Positions 43,996 through 53,710 of a DNA stretch of 64,000 nucleotides are shown piece after piece. A model generated the notes under the pieces. The model worked only from the letters and a program-made list of their open reading frames with translations. It made no database searches and had not been told where the DNA came from. Made by a program: the position numbers and the translations under genes. Origin of the DNA: Acinetobacter lwoffii (lineage in GTDB: Bacteria; Pseudomonadota; Gammaproteobacteria; Pseudomonadales; Moraxellaceae); contig NZ_JAMXXP010000008.1 of assembly GCF_024129355.1 (NCBI RefSeq), forward strand, positions 1 to 64,000, given 5' to 3'. Position 1 is the stretch's first letter. Each line of letters opens with the position of its first letter.

Positions 43996-44685
43996 TTACT
44001 TCATAATTTCCAGTAATTCCACATCAAAAATTAAGGTACTGTTTGGCTCAATCACATCACCTGAACCAATTTGTCCATAGGCCAGTTCTGCAGGAATGAA
44101 GAAGCGGTATTTGGCACCTTCTTTCATCAGTTGCAGGCCTTCAGTCCAACCGGTAATCACTTGGGTGGTACGGAAGACCACAGGCTGATTACGGGCAATT
44201 GAACTGTCAAAAACCGTGCCATCAATCAAACGGCCTTCATAATGTACGCGGACATTGCTATCGGCTTTTGGCGATTTGCCTTTGCCTTCCTGAAGAATCT
44301 GATATTGCAGGCCAGATTTAGTCGTTTTTATCCCTGCTTTTTTGGCATTTTCTGTCAGAAAAGCCTGACCGATTTTGGTGTTTTCTTCAGCTTTTTGTTT
44401 TAATTCAATCAGCTCTTTGGCTTCACTTTGACGTTTAAACTGGGTCAGCACTCGAGCCATGTCTTCTTCAGTTAAAGTGGATTGTTTTCCGGCAGCAGCA
44501 GCTTTTAAACCTGCACTGAAAGCATCCAGATCAATCCCTTGCAAAGAGTCGGCATTACTTTTTCCCATCAGATAACCAAAGCTATAACCGACCTGTTCAG
44601 CTTCCGGGCTTTTATTGGTCACATCTTTGGCAAGCAGATTGCCAGAACTTAGCAGTAAAACCATCAAGCTTATTTGTATTTTCAT
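43996..44685 (-). CDS. FKBP-type peptidyl-prolyl isomerase, second copy
   Basis: A 229-residue exported isomerase: signal peptide (1-20, LLLSSGNLLA), N-terminal dimerisation helices, and a C-terminal FKBP domain ([38 protein letters not shown]). FkpA-like periplasmic chaperones fold outer membrane and secreted proteins. The TTG at 44697 is rejected for ATG 44685. A tandem relative of the next gene; a hairpin lies between them. Confidence 0.9.
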   Translation of the reverse strand: MKIQISLMVLLLSSGNLLAKDVTNKSPEAEQVGYSFGYLMGKSNADSLQGIDLDAFSAGLKAAAAGKQSTLTEEDMARVLTQFKRQSEAKELIELKQKAEENTKIGQAFLTENAKKAGIKTTKSGLQYQILQEGKGKSPKADSNVRVHYEGRLIDGTVFDSSIARNQPVVFRTTQVITGWTEGLQLMKEGAKYRFFIPAELAYGQIGSGDVIEPNSTLIFDVELLEIMK

Positions 44686-44701
44686 ATTTATTCTCAAAAT
44701 A

Positions 44702-44724
44702 AAGGAGAGCGCATTGCTCTCCTT
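44702..44724 (-). terminator. Hairpin between the two FKBP genes
   Basis: Perfect nine-base stem AAGGAGAGC / GCTCTCCTT with a five-base loop; TATTTT follows on the minus strand. It can end the upstream FKBP transcript or act as a partial terminator. Confidence 0.65.
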
Positions 44725-44733
44725 ATTTATAGA

Positions 44734-45438
44734 TTATTTGACTTCAATGAGTTCCACATCAAAAATCAAAGTACTGTGTGGAGGAATCGTCCCTGGCACG
44801 CCTTGTTCACCATAACCAAGTTGAGATGGGATATACAGGGTCGCTTTACCGCCTTCTTTCATCAGTTGCAGACCTTCAGTCCAGCCTGGAATCACTTGAT
44901 TGAGTGGAAACTCAATCGGCTCGCCACGTTCAACCGAACTGTCAAATACAGTACCATCCACCAGTTTGCCGGTGTAATGGACTTTCACGATTGAAGAAGC
45001 AGCTGGCTGTTTGCCCGTGCCTTCTTTAGTCACTAGGTATTGCAAACCGGAAGCTGTGGTTTTTACCCCCGCTTTTTTGGCATTTTCTGTCAGGAAACTG
45101 TCACTCGATGCTTGTGCCTGTTTAGTGCTATCAAGTTGCTTTTGCTGCATTTCTTTCTGGAACTGTTCGTAAGCTGCCTGTAATTCTTCTTCAGTATACG
45201 CCGGTTCAGTACGCGCATGTCCTTCACGTACGCCTGTCACAAAGCTATTAATATCGAGTTCAGGTGGGGTTTGATGAGCCACTTCATAACCGAGAGCATA
45301 GCTGATTTTAGAAACAGCAGAGGCATCTTTAGATGCTTTAGTCGTTTGAGCAGCTGGGTTTTGAGTTGCATAGTAAACAGGTACTAGCGCGGCACCGCCT
45401 AGAAGAACAGCGACAGCAATCGGTAAGGCCTTGCTCAT
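44734..45438 (-). CDS. fkpA: FKBP-type peptidyl-prolyl isomerase (FkpA-like) flanking the capsule locus
   Basis: A 234-residue periplasmic isomerase with a signal anchor (residues 4-24), a helical N-terminal domain and an FKBP domain at about 130-234 ([45 protein letters not shown]). An fkpA gene is the usual left border of Acinetobacter capsule loci, and here it stands just beside wzc. Similar to the following FKBP gene along its full length, so the pair is a tandem duplication. Confidence 0.88.
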   Translation of the reverse strand: MSKALPIAVAVLLGGAALVPVYYATQNPAAQTTKASKDASAVSKISYALGYEVAHQTPPELDINSFVTGVREGHARTEPAYTEEELQAAYEQFQKEMQQKQLDSTKQAQASSDSFLTENAKKAGVKTTASGLQYLVTKEGTGKQPAASSIVKVHYTGKLVDGTVFDSSVERGEPIEFPLNQVIPGWTEGLQLMKEGGKATLYIPSQLGYGEQGVPGTIPPHSTLIFDVELIEVK

Positions 45439-45562
45439 GTATTATTCCAATCTAATGTTATCGTTGAGGTTCATTCCATCTTAGCAGAAAATTTTGAGAA
45501 ATCTTGCAGAATGGGTGGTTTTTTAGCAAGCAAATATCGCAGTTTGGTAGAGCTTTAAAAAA

Positions 45563-45595
45563 ATAAAAAAACCAGCAATGGCTGGTTTTTTTATT
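45563..45595 (-). terminator. Terminator of the wza-wzc operon
   Basis: ACCAGC and GCTGGT around a short centre, with long A and T runs. It closes the export operon on the minus strand. A nearly identical hairpin closes the other end of the locus at 63326. Confidence 0.88.
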
Positions 45596-45603
45596 CAAAA
45601 AGA

Positions 45604-47787
45604 TCAACTGGTTTTTGTTTTGGTTTTATAGCTATAAGTATAATCATAGCTATAACTACCACCTGCTGAACGCTGGATATCATTCAGGATAAAGCCATTT
45701 ACGGTACTTCCCGCTTGTTTAAAACGGTTCACTGTCAGTGCCAATTCCTTCATTTGTGTTTTTGCATAGCGGGCCACCACCAGATTGAGTCCGACATATC
45801 GGGACACGATGATCGCATCCGTGACCGCCAGGACAGGAGGCGTATCAATTATAATATGATCATAGTGTGGCGTCAGGTGTTGCAGTAATTCCTGAAACCG
45901 TACCGAATTGAGAAGTTCGGATGGATTGACTGGATTTTCACCACAGGTGATGACGCTGAGGTTTGCTACATTGGTGCTTTGCACCATCTGTTCCAAGGTA
46001 ATTTGCTCATTCAGGTATTCAGTTAATCCATATTGATTATCCAAATCAAAATATTTGTGTATATGACCACGACGCAAGTCCGCATCAATGATCAATACGC
46101 GTTTATGTTTTTCTGCCATGATGACTGCCAGATTGCTGGAAACAAATGATTTTCCAACTCTAGGCGCTGGACCCGAGATCATAATAATATTATTTTTGGC
46201 CTGAGACAGAGCGAAATGGCTTGCTGTCCGGATGCTGCGCAAGCTTTCGATCGCCATATCATCACTATGTTTAAGGGCTAATAAGAAAGGCAGTTTTTTC
46301 TTTTTCAGCAGTTTCAGTCCCGGTTTCTGAACAGGGGAGTGTGCAATATTGGCATAGACGGGAAGATCCAGCTGGTATTCTATTTGGCTACTATCTTTCA
46401 CTCCAGAACGGAACATATTGCGGAATAATGCCACCAGAATTCCCAAGAAAGTACCGAAGCAAAAAGTTAAGAACAGAATTAATGGCTGTTTCTGTTTAAT
46501 CACGTCAATCGGTTCAAGCGCAGTATCAATAACATGTACATTGCCAATCTCGCCGGCTTTGGCAATTCGCAGTTGTTGGTAGGAATTGACCAAATTGGTA
46601 TACAGTTGTTGTTTGACTTCGACTTCACGAGACAGTTGTAAATACTGGCGTTGTATTTCTGGAAGATTTTTAAGTGTCGTATTGAGCTCACGAATCTTGC
46701 CATTAATCACACGAAGTTGAGCAGTAACTTCTCGCATGGTCGGATGTGCTGCTGCATATTTGGCGCCTATTTCCGCCTGTCTCTGTTCGAGTAGAGCTCG
46801 TTGTGTTTCTAAAGTCACACTTTGATTTAAATATAATTCTGACTCCCGGGTGATGTCGACAGTATTATGCTGTTGACGGAATTGGTTAAAGACCCGCTCT
46901 GCATCATCCAGCTGTTTTCTTAAATCCGGTAATTGAGCATCCAAGAAAGCGAGGGTCTGAGCAGTTTCTGCCGAACGACGGGTAATATTATTTTGGCTAT
47001 AAATTGCCAAAATAGTATTCAGAACTTTGGTAATGTGCTGTTTGTCATGACCTTGGTAGCGAAGCTGCAAAATCCCGCTAAGTTCGCCTTTTTCTACAAT
47101 TGAATAATTGGCAAGAATAGAATCAATCGCTGAGGGTAAAGAGAGCTTTTGCACCTGATAACTGCTATCTAGCGGATCCTGAGTAAAGATCGCGATTTTC
47201 CAGTCGCCCTGCGCAGTCTTGAATTGTACTGGCTGGTTCAGTGCACCCTTGAAAATGGTTTCTTCTGTCACAGGATTGATTAGACTAAAGCCCTGTTGTT
47301 GAAATTGCAGTAGCAGATTTTTATCCAAATAGGCGGCAGGAACTTCAAACTGTCGAATGTCGAAGCTTTTTTGACCCTCTTTAAAGCGTACAGTTTCAGG
47401 CTGATATTCGGTTTGATAATTTATCCCTTGAAATAGTCGCTTAACAAAAGTGTCTTCAGTACTGGTAATCTGAAGATCTAAATTTAAGCGATTAATTACT
47501 GATTCCAGAATATTGCGTGATTTTAATACCTCAACTTCAGCATTAGATGAAGACATTTGCCCAATGACACTTGAAAGGTTACCCAATAAAGCAGCTGAGG
47601 CACCTCTACTTTCTTCGACCTGGACGATGGCATCGACCTTATAATTAATCGCTGCAGTGCGTAAATAGAGCAGGACAGCAAGCACGCTGAGCAAGGCACA
47701 TACGAGGATAAGTTTCCATTGCGCAAACAAGGAAAATAACACCCCTTTTAGGTCAATCATATTTTCGGTATTGTTATTTTTGTTCAT
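45604..47787 (-). CDS. wzc: Capsule tyrosine kinase / chain-length regulator Wzc
   Basis: A 727-residue inner-membrane protein that controls Wzy-dependent capsule polymer length and export. N-terminal Wzz domain between two membrane helices (about 31-50 and 440-460), then a cytoplasmic BY-kinase: Walker A GPAPRVGKS (Lys546), Walker A' IIDAD (566-570), Walker B IIIDTP (645-650). The tail has five alternating tyrosines (712-720), the autophosphorylation cluster. All kinase parts are intact although the phosphatase gene wzb next to it is decayed. Confidence 0.95.
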   Translation of the reverse strand: MNKNNNTENMIDLKGVLFSLFAQWKLILVCALLSVLAVLLYLRTAAINYKVDAIVQVEESRGASAALLGNLSSVIGQMSSSNAEVEVLKSRNILESVINRLNLDLQITSTEDTFVKRLFQGINYQTEYQPETVRFKEGQKSFDIRQFEVPAAYLDKNLLLQFQQQGFSLINPVTEETIFKGALNQPVQFKTAQGDWKIAIFTQDPLDSSYQVQKLSLPSAIDSILANYSIVEKGELSGILQLRYQGHDKQHITKVLNTILAIYSQNNITRRSAETAQTLAFLDAQLPDLRKQLDDAERVFNQFRQQHNTVDITRESELYLNQSVTLETQRALLEQRQAEIGAKYAAAHPTMREVTAQLRVINGKIRELNTTLKNLPEIQRQYLQLSREVEVKQQLYTNLVNSYQQLRIAKAGEIGNVHVIDTALEPIDVIKQKQPLILFLTFCFGTFLGILVALFRNMFRSGVKDSSQIEYQLDLPVYANIAHSPVQKPGLKLLKKKKLPFLLALKHSDDMAIESLRSIRTASHFALSQAKNNIIMISGPAPRVGKSFVSSNLAVIMAEKHKRVLIIDADLRRGHIHKYFDLDNQYGLTEYLNEQITLEQMVQSTNVANLSVITCGENPVNPSELLNSVRFQELLQHLTPHYDHIIIDTPPVLAVTDAIIVSRYVGLNLVVARYAKTQMKELALTVNRFKQAGSTVNGFILNDIQRSAGGSYSYDYTYSYKTKTKTS

Positions 47788-47806
47788 AATTTTGCTTTCT
47801 AAAAGT

Positions 47807-48208
47807 TTAAAAGTGATTTTTCCAGTCGATGACGTCGTGTTGAATTAAATTACAGAACTTCATCAAAGACCTGCTGCCCCTGCAAAAATGAATCCCAAAT
47901 ATGCTGGCTTTATTGTTCCCTCATAAAAAATCTAGTCTGGTAAAACCAGATATTTTTATGATGATCAGGATAAGATTATTTTTATTCAATCTGCTTCATA
48001 TTTAGTGTTGAACTACATGGAGTTGCAGGCAGATCCCATGCTATTACGTAAAAAATGCTGTCTTGTGATCAGCGCTGAGCATTACTTCAGCCATCTATAT
48101 TTATAGATTTAATCTACAAATACGGGCAGATCTCGTTAATAAACATTCAGTCATTAATCGATGGTTAATATTTTCAAAACAGCTCCCCAAAATCTTTTTA
48201 ATATGCAT
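47807..48208 (-). pseudogene. wzb: Decayed wzb (low-molecular-weight tyrosine phosphatase)
   Basis: Read on the minus strand from ATG 48208 the translation begins MHIKKILGSCFENINHRLMT, which lines up with the start of Wzb (xIKNILVVCIGNICRSPMAE); the C-x5-R phosphate loop is lost. The frame stops at about codon 36. Further on, other frames show NLILI (for the conserved DLILVM) and SFLQGQQVFDEV then, one base shifted, NLIQHDVIDWKNHF to a stop at 47807, matching the IPDP...FDE...LI...W C-terminal helix of Wzb. Length of 402 bp is near that of an intact gene (about 430). Several stops and indels make function impossible. Confidence 0.8.
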
Positions 48209-48222
48209 AGCTGAACTACCTG

Positions 48223-49299
48223 CTAGCGTATAGCTGTACCAGCAACATTTGAAAATGGAAGAATCTGGCTAACCACTCGTTCCCAACGAGTCAGGCCTGT
48301 GGCATCTACATAGACAATATCATTGCTGTGCATTTTGAACTTTTTGGCCAAGCCAAAATCTCCAAGATTTTTTAAACTTAAATGATATATTTCAGTCATC
48401 TGATTATTTGAATTGTCACGTAAGACGTAAATTCGACTAGCACTGGCTGAATAGGGATTAATCCCTTCACTTTCACCGAGAACATCCGCGAGAGTCATCC
48501 CCTGGTCACGTATGGGTAAGGGGGTATTCGTGCCTGCTTCACCCATGACATAGATTTTCTGATTTTCACGAGGACTGATATACAGGGTGTCATTGGGTTG
48601 AATTAACAGCTTATGTAATGAATATCCTGCCTTTTCTAATGCAATTGTATTGAGGTCATAAGCCACACCCTGACGCACCAATTGAATAGAGCTAGAGTTA
48701 CCTTGCTCGTTAATGCCGCCGGCCAGACCCAGTGCTGTATAAACGCTCACGGGCTGATCAGACAAATAAAACTGCCCAGCTGATTTCACATTACCCACCA
48801 CTGAATAACGCTGTCCCTGATAAGAAAGTACTCTCACCACCACATCTGGATTGTTTAAATAAGGAATTAATAGTCGGCGTACTTCCCGATTAACCTCCGG
48901 AAGGGTTTTCCCTACTGTTTTATAGCGTCCAATTAATGGAAAATGGATATAACCATTTCGGTCAATTTGATAACCATTGGTATTATCAGTTGCTGTTGGA
49001 ACTGCACTAATTTCCGGGTAGGCCCATAATTGAAAGGATAAAATATCACCTGGATTCAAACGATAATCCTGCATTTCATGCTGAAATAAAGGTGCGTAAT
49101 GATTCAGGTTTTGAGTTTGGGCTGACTGCACTGCAGGTAGATTGTCCTGAGTCAATTTTACCAGATTAACTTGAGTTCCCAGTTCGGTTTGATAAATTCC
49201 TTCATCTGGTAAATCATAGGTTTGAAAGCCAGATGTTGCTGCACATCCGACTAATGATAGGCTTAAGGTTAAAACGCCTATAAGGTGTCTATTGTTCAC
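48223..49299 (-). CDS. wza: Outer membrane polysaccharide export protein Wza
   Basis: A 358-residue lipoprotein (lipobox SLVGC, Cys19) that forms the octameric outer membrane channel for capsule. It has the polysaccharide-export domain (YRLNPGDILSFQLWAYPE near residue 75) and SLBB domains (QFYLSDQPVSVYTALGLAGG, IYVMGEAG). It is transcribed away from the sugar operon; its stop is followed by the wzb relic. Confidence 0.93.
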   Translation of the reverse strand: MNNRHLIGVLTLSLSLVGCAATSGFQTYDLPDEGIYQTELGTQVNLVKLTQDNLPAVQSAQTQNLNHYAPLFQHEMQDYRLNPGDILSFQLWAYPEISAVPTATDNTNGYQIDRNGYIHFPLIGRYKTVGKTLPEVNREVRRLLIPYLNNPDVVVRVLSYQGQRYSVVGNVKSAGQFYLSDQPVSVYTALGLAGGINEQGNSSSIQLVRQGVAYDLNTIALEKAGYSLHKLLIQPNDTLYISPRENQKIYVMGEAGTNTPLPIRDQGMTLADVLGESEGINPYSASASRIYVLRDNSNNQMTEIYHLSLKNLGDFGLAKKFKMHSNDIVYVDATGLTRWERVVSQILPFSNVAGTAIR

Positions 49300-50049
49300 T
49301 TGAAACCCCTTTATTTTTATATATTTAAAATTAGTATTTATTCGTAATTATTCGTAATTATTAATTTTTTTAACATGGTTTATGTGATTAACATCTAAAA
49401 GTTATAACAAATTATATAGCTTGTCTATACTTATTTTTAGTTCTAAGTATACGTTTGAATTAAAATAGATCAATAACATTTATTAAAAAAAGTATCTAAA
49501 ACTTCCATTAAATTAAGGTGTAGAGATACAAGTATTACTTAGTTTATTCAGGTAAAACGTATTGTTTATAAATTTTATTGCTTGCAGATTAAGGTGATTA
49601 TCACAGTATAACTATGCAAAACAAAAGCTTAGAAATAATGAAAGTATTTTCATATTATTTGTGTATACTTTAAAGGTTTTTTAGATTCTATTTTTATTAA
49701 ATTTCACATATATTTATTCGGCATTAACTAGATTATATAAATGAAGTGTTAATTAATAATCTCTTATTAGTTGAAAGTAATATATCAGTAGTTGTAAAGC
49801 TTAAGCTGATTTTTATTGGTTGAAAAGTGTTTTAAAAAAACAATAATTATAAAGTATTGGGTAAGGGGTATAAGAAAAATAATTATCCATAAAATGTAAC
49901 TATATTTGAGAATAATATTTTTATAGGTGGTGTGTTGAATAAAATTAATATATGTTATAAATAATCAAATAAGAATATCTATGCCAGAAGGCATCAATGA
50001 ATTAAAAAAATATTTGAAAAGTAAAATAAAAATAAAAGGAATACTGGGA
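49300..50049. promoter_or_regulatory. Divergent capsule promoter region
   Basis: 750 bp of very AT-rich DNA between wza (minus) and rmlB (plus), with no credible gene. It must hold both capsule promoters and is a likely target for xenogeneic silencers such as H-NS. A tandem ten-base repeat lies at 49341-49360. In-frame codons upstream of rmlB (49981-50049) lack a binding site. Confidence 0.6.
49341..49360. repeat. Tandem 10-bp repeat upstream of wza
   Basis: TTCGTAATTA occurs twice head to tail, about one helical turn apart, 40-60 bp upstream of the wza start. It could be a pair of in-phase regulator half-sites. Confidence 0.5.
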
Positions 50050-51114
50050 ATGGTGAAAAAAATATTAGTGACTGGTGGAGCTGGTTTTATTGGATCTGCT
50101 ACCGTCCGGCATATCATCAAAGCGACTGAACATCATGTTTTAAATGTTGATAAGTTAACTTATGCAGGCAACTTGGAGTCATTAATTTCTATATCAGCTC
50201 ATCCCCGTTATCAATTTGCTCAAACTGATATTTGTGATCATGTATCTTTAACACGATTATTTTCAGAATTTCAGCCAGATATCGTCATGCATTTGGCAGC
50301 AGAGTCTCATGTGGATCGATCGATCGATGGTCCAGCTGAATTTATCAGCACCAATATTGTGGGTACATATACACTCTTGGAGGTCGCACGAAAATATTGG
50401 CAAAATTCGGGTGAAATCAAAAAGTCTAAATTTAAATTTCATCATATTTCAACAGATGAAGTCTATGGGGATTTAAAAGAAACAACCGACTTATTTACTG
50501 AAGCCACAGCTTATTTGCCAAGTTCACCTTACTCGGCAAGTAAAGCCAGCTCGGATCATTTAGTGCGTGCTTGGCATCGAACCTATGGTTTGCCGGTCGT
50601 GGTTACGAACTGTTCAAATAATTACGGGCCTTATCATTTTCCTGAAAAACTGATTCCTTTGATCATCTTAAATGCGCTGGATGGAAAATCTTTACCTGTT
50701 TATGGCAATGGTCAGCAGATTCGGGATTGGCTTTTTGTAGAAGATCATGCCCGTGCTTTATATCAGGTTGCGACCAAGGGCAGGGTAGGCGAAACCTACA
50801 ATATTGGGGGGCATAATGAAAAACAGAATATTGATGTGGTTAAAACCATTTGCGCCATCTTGGATGAACTTAAGCCACGACTCAATGGCCAAATATATGA
50901 AAGCCTGATTAGCTTCGTCAGTGATCGGCCTGGTCATGATTTACGTTATGCCATTGATGCTTCAAAAATTGAGCGTGAACTTGGCTGGAAACCACAAGAG
51001 TCCTTCGAGACCGGTATTCGTAAAACTGTGCAGTGGTATCTGGATAATCTGCAATGGTGCCGTCGCGTTCAGGATGGTTCTTATCAGCGTGAACGTTTAG
51101 GGGAGGCAGTCTAA
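50050..51114 (+). CDS. rmlB: dTDP-glucose 4,6-dehydratase
   Basis: A 354-residue short-chain dehydrogenase-type enzyme making dTDP-4-keto-6-deoxyglucose. NAD loop GGAGFIG (9-15), catalytic Asp136-Glu137 (STDEVYG) and YSASK (Tyr161, Lys165) are all present. ATG 50050 is chosen because AAAGGA lies nine bases ahead; a start at 49981 would add 23 lysine-rich residues. Overlaps rmlA (TAATG). Without rmlC and rmlD the product feeds the 3-amino sugar branch, not rhamnose. Confidence 0.94.
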   Translation: MVKKILVTGGAGFIGSATVRHIIKATEHHVLNVDKLTYAGNLESLISISAHPRYQFAQTDICDHVSLTRLFSEFQPDIVMHLAAESHVDRSIDGPAEFISTNIVGTYTLLEVARKYWQNSGEIKKSKFKFHHISTDEVYGDLKETTDLFTEATAYLPSSPYSASKASSDHLVRAWHRTYGLPVVVTNCSNNYGPYHFPEKLIPLIILNALDGKSLPVYGNGQQIRDWLFVEDHARALYQVATKGRVGETYNIGGHNEKQNIDVVKTICAILDELKPRLNGQIYESLISFVSDRPGHDLRYAIDASKIERELGWKPQESFETGIRKTVQWYLDNLQWCRRVQDGSYQRERLGEAV

Positions 51115-51989
51115 TGTCAAGATCAACAAAGGGGATTATTTTAGCAGGTGGTTCGGGCACACGCTTGCATCCAATCACTAAAGGAATCTCGAAACAGTTA
51201 CTTCCGATTTATGATAAACCCATGGTTTATTACCCATTATCTGTGTTGATGTTAGCCGGTATTCAGGAGGTTCTTGTCATCAGTACCCCGGAAGATATTG
51301 ATGGGTTTAAGCGATTATTAGGTGATGGTTCACAATTTGGCATGCAGCTGAGTTATGCGATTCAGCCTCGACCTGATGGTTTGGCACAAGCCTTTATTCT
51401 GGGTGAAGAGTTTATTGGGCAAAGTAATGTATGCTTAGTGCTCGGCGATAATATCTTTTATGGGCAAGGTTTTACCCCCATGCTGCGTCAGGCTGCTGAA
51501 CGTCAAAAAGGAGCCACTGTTTTTGGCTATCAGGTAAAAGATCCTGAACGCTTTGGGGTGGTGGAATTTGATCAACAGCAACGTGCTATTTCAATTGAAG
51601 AAAAACCGGAAAAACCTAAATCTAACTTTGCTGTAACGGGTCTGTATTTTTATGACAATGATGTGATTCAGATTGCCAAACAAGTACAACCTTCTGAGCG
51701 AGGTGAACTGGAAATTACCTCCATTAACCAGGCATATCTGGAACGTGGTGATTTAAATGTTGAATTGCTGGGACGTGGCTTTGCCTGGTTAGATACAGGT
51801 ACACAGGGAAGTCTACTTGAGGCAGCTCAATTTGTGGAAACCCTTGAAAAGCGTCAAGGTTATAAAGTTGCCTGTCTAGAAGAAATTGCAATGAATAATA
51901 GCTGGTTAAGCAAAGAACAAGTGTTAGCCATTGGTCAAACGATGAGTAAAAATGGCTATGGTCAATATCTGATTTCTTTGGTGGGGTAA
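51114..51989 (+). CDS. rmlA: Glucose-1-phosphate thymidylyltransferase
   Basis: A 291-residue enzyme making dTDP-glucose from glucose-1-phosphate and dTTP. The nucleotide loop [11 protein letters not shown] (12-22), the [15 protein letters not shown] segment and EKP (about 162-164) are typical. Overlaps rmlB by one base and is followed after two bases by the ketoisomerase gene. Confidence 0.95.
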   Translation: MSRSTKGIILAGGSGTRLHPITKGISKQLLPIYDKPMVYYPLSVLMLAGIQEVLVISTPEDIDGFKRLLGDGSQFGMQLSYAIQPRPDGLAQAFILGEEFIGQSNVCLVLGDNIFYGQGFTPMLRQAAERQKGATVFGYQVKDPERFGVVEFDQQQRAISIEEKPEKPKSNFAVTGLYFYDNDVIQIAKQVQPSERGELEITSINQAYLERGDLNVELLGRGFAWLDTGTQGSLLEAAQFVETLEKRQGYKVACLEEIAMNNSWLSKEQVLAIGQTMSKNGYGQYLISLVG

Positions 51990-51991
51990 TC

Positions 51992-52408
51992 ATGATGAAT
52001 CTTATTGAATGGATTGATTTACCTAATCTGGGAGATCATCGTGGCAGTTTGGTGGTCGCTGAAGCCAATCAGAATATTCCCTTTCATATACAGAGGCTCT
52101 ACTATATTTTTGGCGCTCAGCCTGATGTTCCTCGCGGGTTTCATGCACATAAAGAGCTTCAACAAATTGGGTTTTGTATTCAAGGCAGCTGTAAAATATT
52201 AATGGATAACAGTAAAGAAAAACAAGAAGTGTGCGTAAGTCAGCCCAATAAAGGATTATTAATTCCGCCCATGGTTTGGCATGAAATGCATGATTTTTCT
52301 GAAGATTGCATATTGTTGGTATTGGCAAGCGATTATTATGATGAAAGTGACTATATCCGTAATTACGACCAGTTTTTAAAAGAAGCAGATAAAACTTTTA
52401 TTGCATAG
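51992..52408 (+). CDS. dTDP-4-keto-6-deoxyhexose 3,4-ketoisomerase (FdtA/QdtA-like)
   Basis: A 138-residue cupin-type (WxcM-like) isomerase. RGFHAHK with His51 and His53 is the active-site motif of FdtA and QdtA. It moves the keto group from C4 to C3 so that a 3-amino sugar can be made. FdtA (to Fuc3N) and QdtA (to Qui3N) differ in stereochemistry at C4 and cannot be told apart here by eye. ATG 51995 is an alternative start one codon in. Confidence 0.88.
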   Translation: MMNLIEWIDLPNLGDHRGSLVVAEANQNIPFHIQRLYYIFGAQPDVPRGFHAHKELQQIGFCIQGSCKILMDNSKEKQEVCVSQPNKGLLIPPMVWHEMHDFSEDCILLVLASDYYDESDYIRNYDQFLKEADKTFIA

Positions 52409-52522
52409 AAAATGAGACTATAAAATTAAGAAAAATAATTCACAAGTATGATGGCTTTGTTACTCAAGAGACTTCAGAAAATAGAATTTTAAATAATAAT
52501 AAATATGAAGGAGATGTATGAG

Positions 52523-53614
52523 ATGATTAAGCCGCTTACATCATTGCGTATGTTTTTTGCGCTATTTGTTTTTCTTAGTCATTTGGCCTTTTTAAAAAAT
52601 GACACGCATTATGCAAATATTTTTAACAGTATTTTTGATGAAGGATTTTTAGGCGTCAGTTTTTTCTTTATATTAAGCGGATTTATTTTATCCTATAACT
52701 ATAAAGAAAAATTTTTTAGAGGAAATGTTTCAAAAAAAGAATTTTATATTTCTCGTTTAGCAAGAGTATATCCAGTACATATAGCAACTACGGCAATTGT
52801 ACTTCTGTTGACCTTTAGCCAGTCTGGACAAGGATGGGAATACTTAATTCAACACATTTTTCTAATACAAAGCTTTTTTTTAGAAGAAAATATTCATTTT
52901 TCATTAAACTCTCCATCCTGGAGCATTTCCGATGAATTGTTCTTCTATTTACTTTTTCCATTTGCATTTTTAATTTCTGAAAAAATAAGAAGCTATATAT
53001 TTATTTTTTATCTTATAGCTATTTTGGTTTTGAATATGCAGCTTGATAAAAACCAGAATCACTATTGGCTGTACATTTCACCATGGGTACGTTTTTCAGA
53101 TTTTTTACTTGGTATTATCCTGTTTGATCTTTATGAGAAAATAAAAGTTAATTATTCTAAAATGAAGATACCTACTTTTGTATTTGAATCAGGAGCGATT
53201 TTACTTTTTGTCTTATTCTTTGTATTTCATAGCAAGATAAATATCAGTTATAGATACTCAATTTATTATTGGTTACCTATGGCTACCATCATTCTTGTTT
53301 TTTCATTGTCTCATGTTGTTAATGAAAAAAGTATTATTACCAAGTTTCTATCAAATAAATATATGGTTTTGGCGGGAGAAATCAGTTTTTGTTTTTATTT
53401 GCTTCATGTTTTGGAAATACAAGTTTTAAATTATATAAAAAAGATGTTTTTATTTGATATAGATTTAATGTTGTTTTCATTGATTATATTTATTGTGACT
53501 TTAATAGCCAGCTTTATAATGTATAAATATATTGAAAAGCCTCTAAATAAAAAGATGAAGAAATTTTTATTAGAGCCAAGTTTTAAATCTAAGAATTATG
53601 AACTGAATAAATAA
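52523..53614 (+). CDS. Membrane acyltransferase (acyltransferase-3/OafA-like)
   Basis: A 363-residue protein with about ten membrane helices. The start LTSLRMFFALFVFLSHL holds the family His, and FFFILSGFILSY and a later SWSISDEL(F) segment are typical of O-antigen and capsule O-acetyltransferases. ATG 52523 is chosen because AAGGAG ends nine bases ahead; the upstream ATG 52505 would contain the binding site. It sits between the ketoisomerase and aminotransferase genes, where an N-acetyltransferase (FdtC/QdtC) would be usual. Confidence 0.85.
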   Translation: MIKPLTSLRMFFALFVFLSHLAFLKNDTHYANIFNSIFDEGFLGVSFFFILSGFILSYNYKEKFFRGNVSKKEFYISRLARVYPVHIATTAIVLLLTFSQSGQGWEYLIQHIFLIQSFFLEENIHFSLNSPSWSISDELFFYLLFPFAFLISEKIRSYIFIFYLIAILVLNMQLDKNQNHYWLYISPWVRFSDFLLGIILFDLYEKIKVNYSKMKIPTFVFESGAILLFVLFFVFHSKINISYRYSIYYWLPMATIILVFSLSHVVNEKSIITKFLSNKYMVLAGEISFCFYLLHVLEIQVLNYIKKMFLFDIDLMLFSLIIFIVTLIASFIMYKYIEKPLNKKMKKFLLEPSFKSKNYELNK

Positions 53615-53710
53615 TATTGGGGTTTTCACTTTAATTCATATCAATAGATTAGTTTTGATAAATGTGAAATTAAAAAATGAATAACAAATTTTTATACGAG
53701 ATTGATAAGA

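Noticed and set aside
49981..50049. Longer rmlB start
   Set aside because: Adds a lysine-rich leader not found in RmlB; AAAGGA at 50035-50040 supports ATG 50050.
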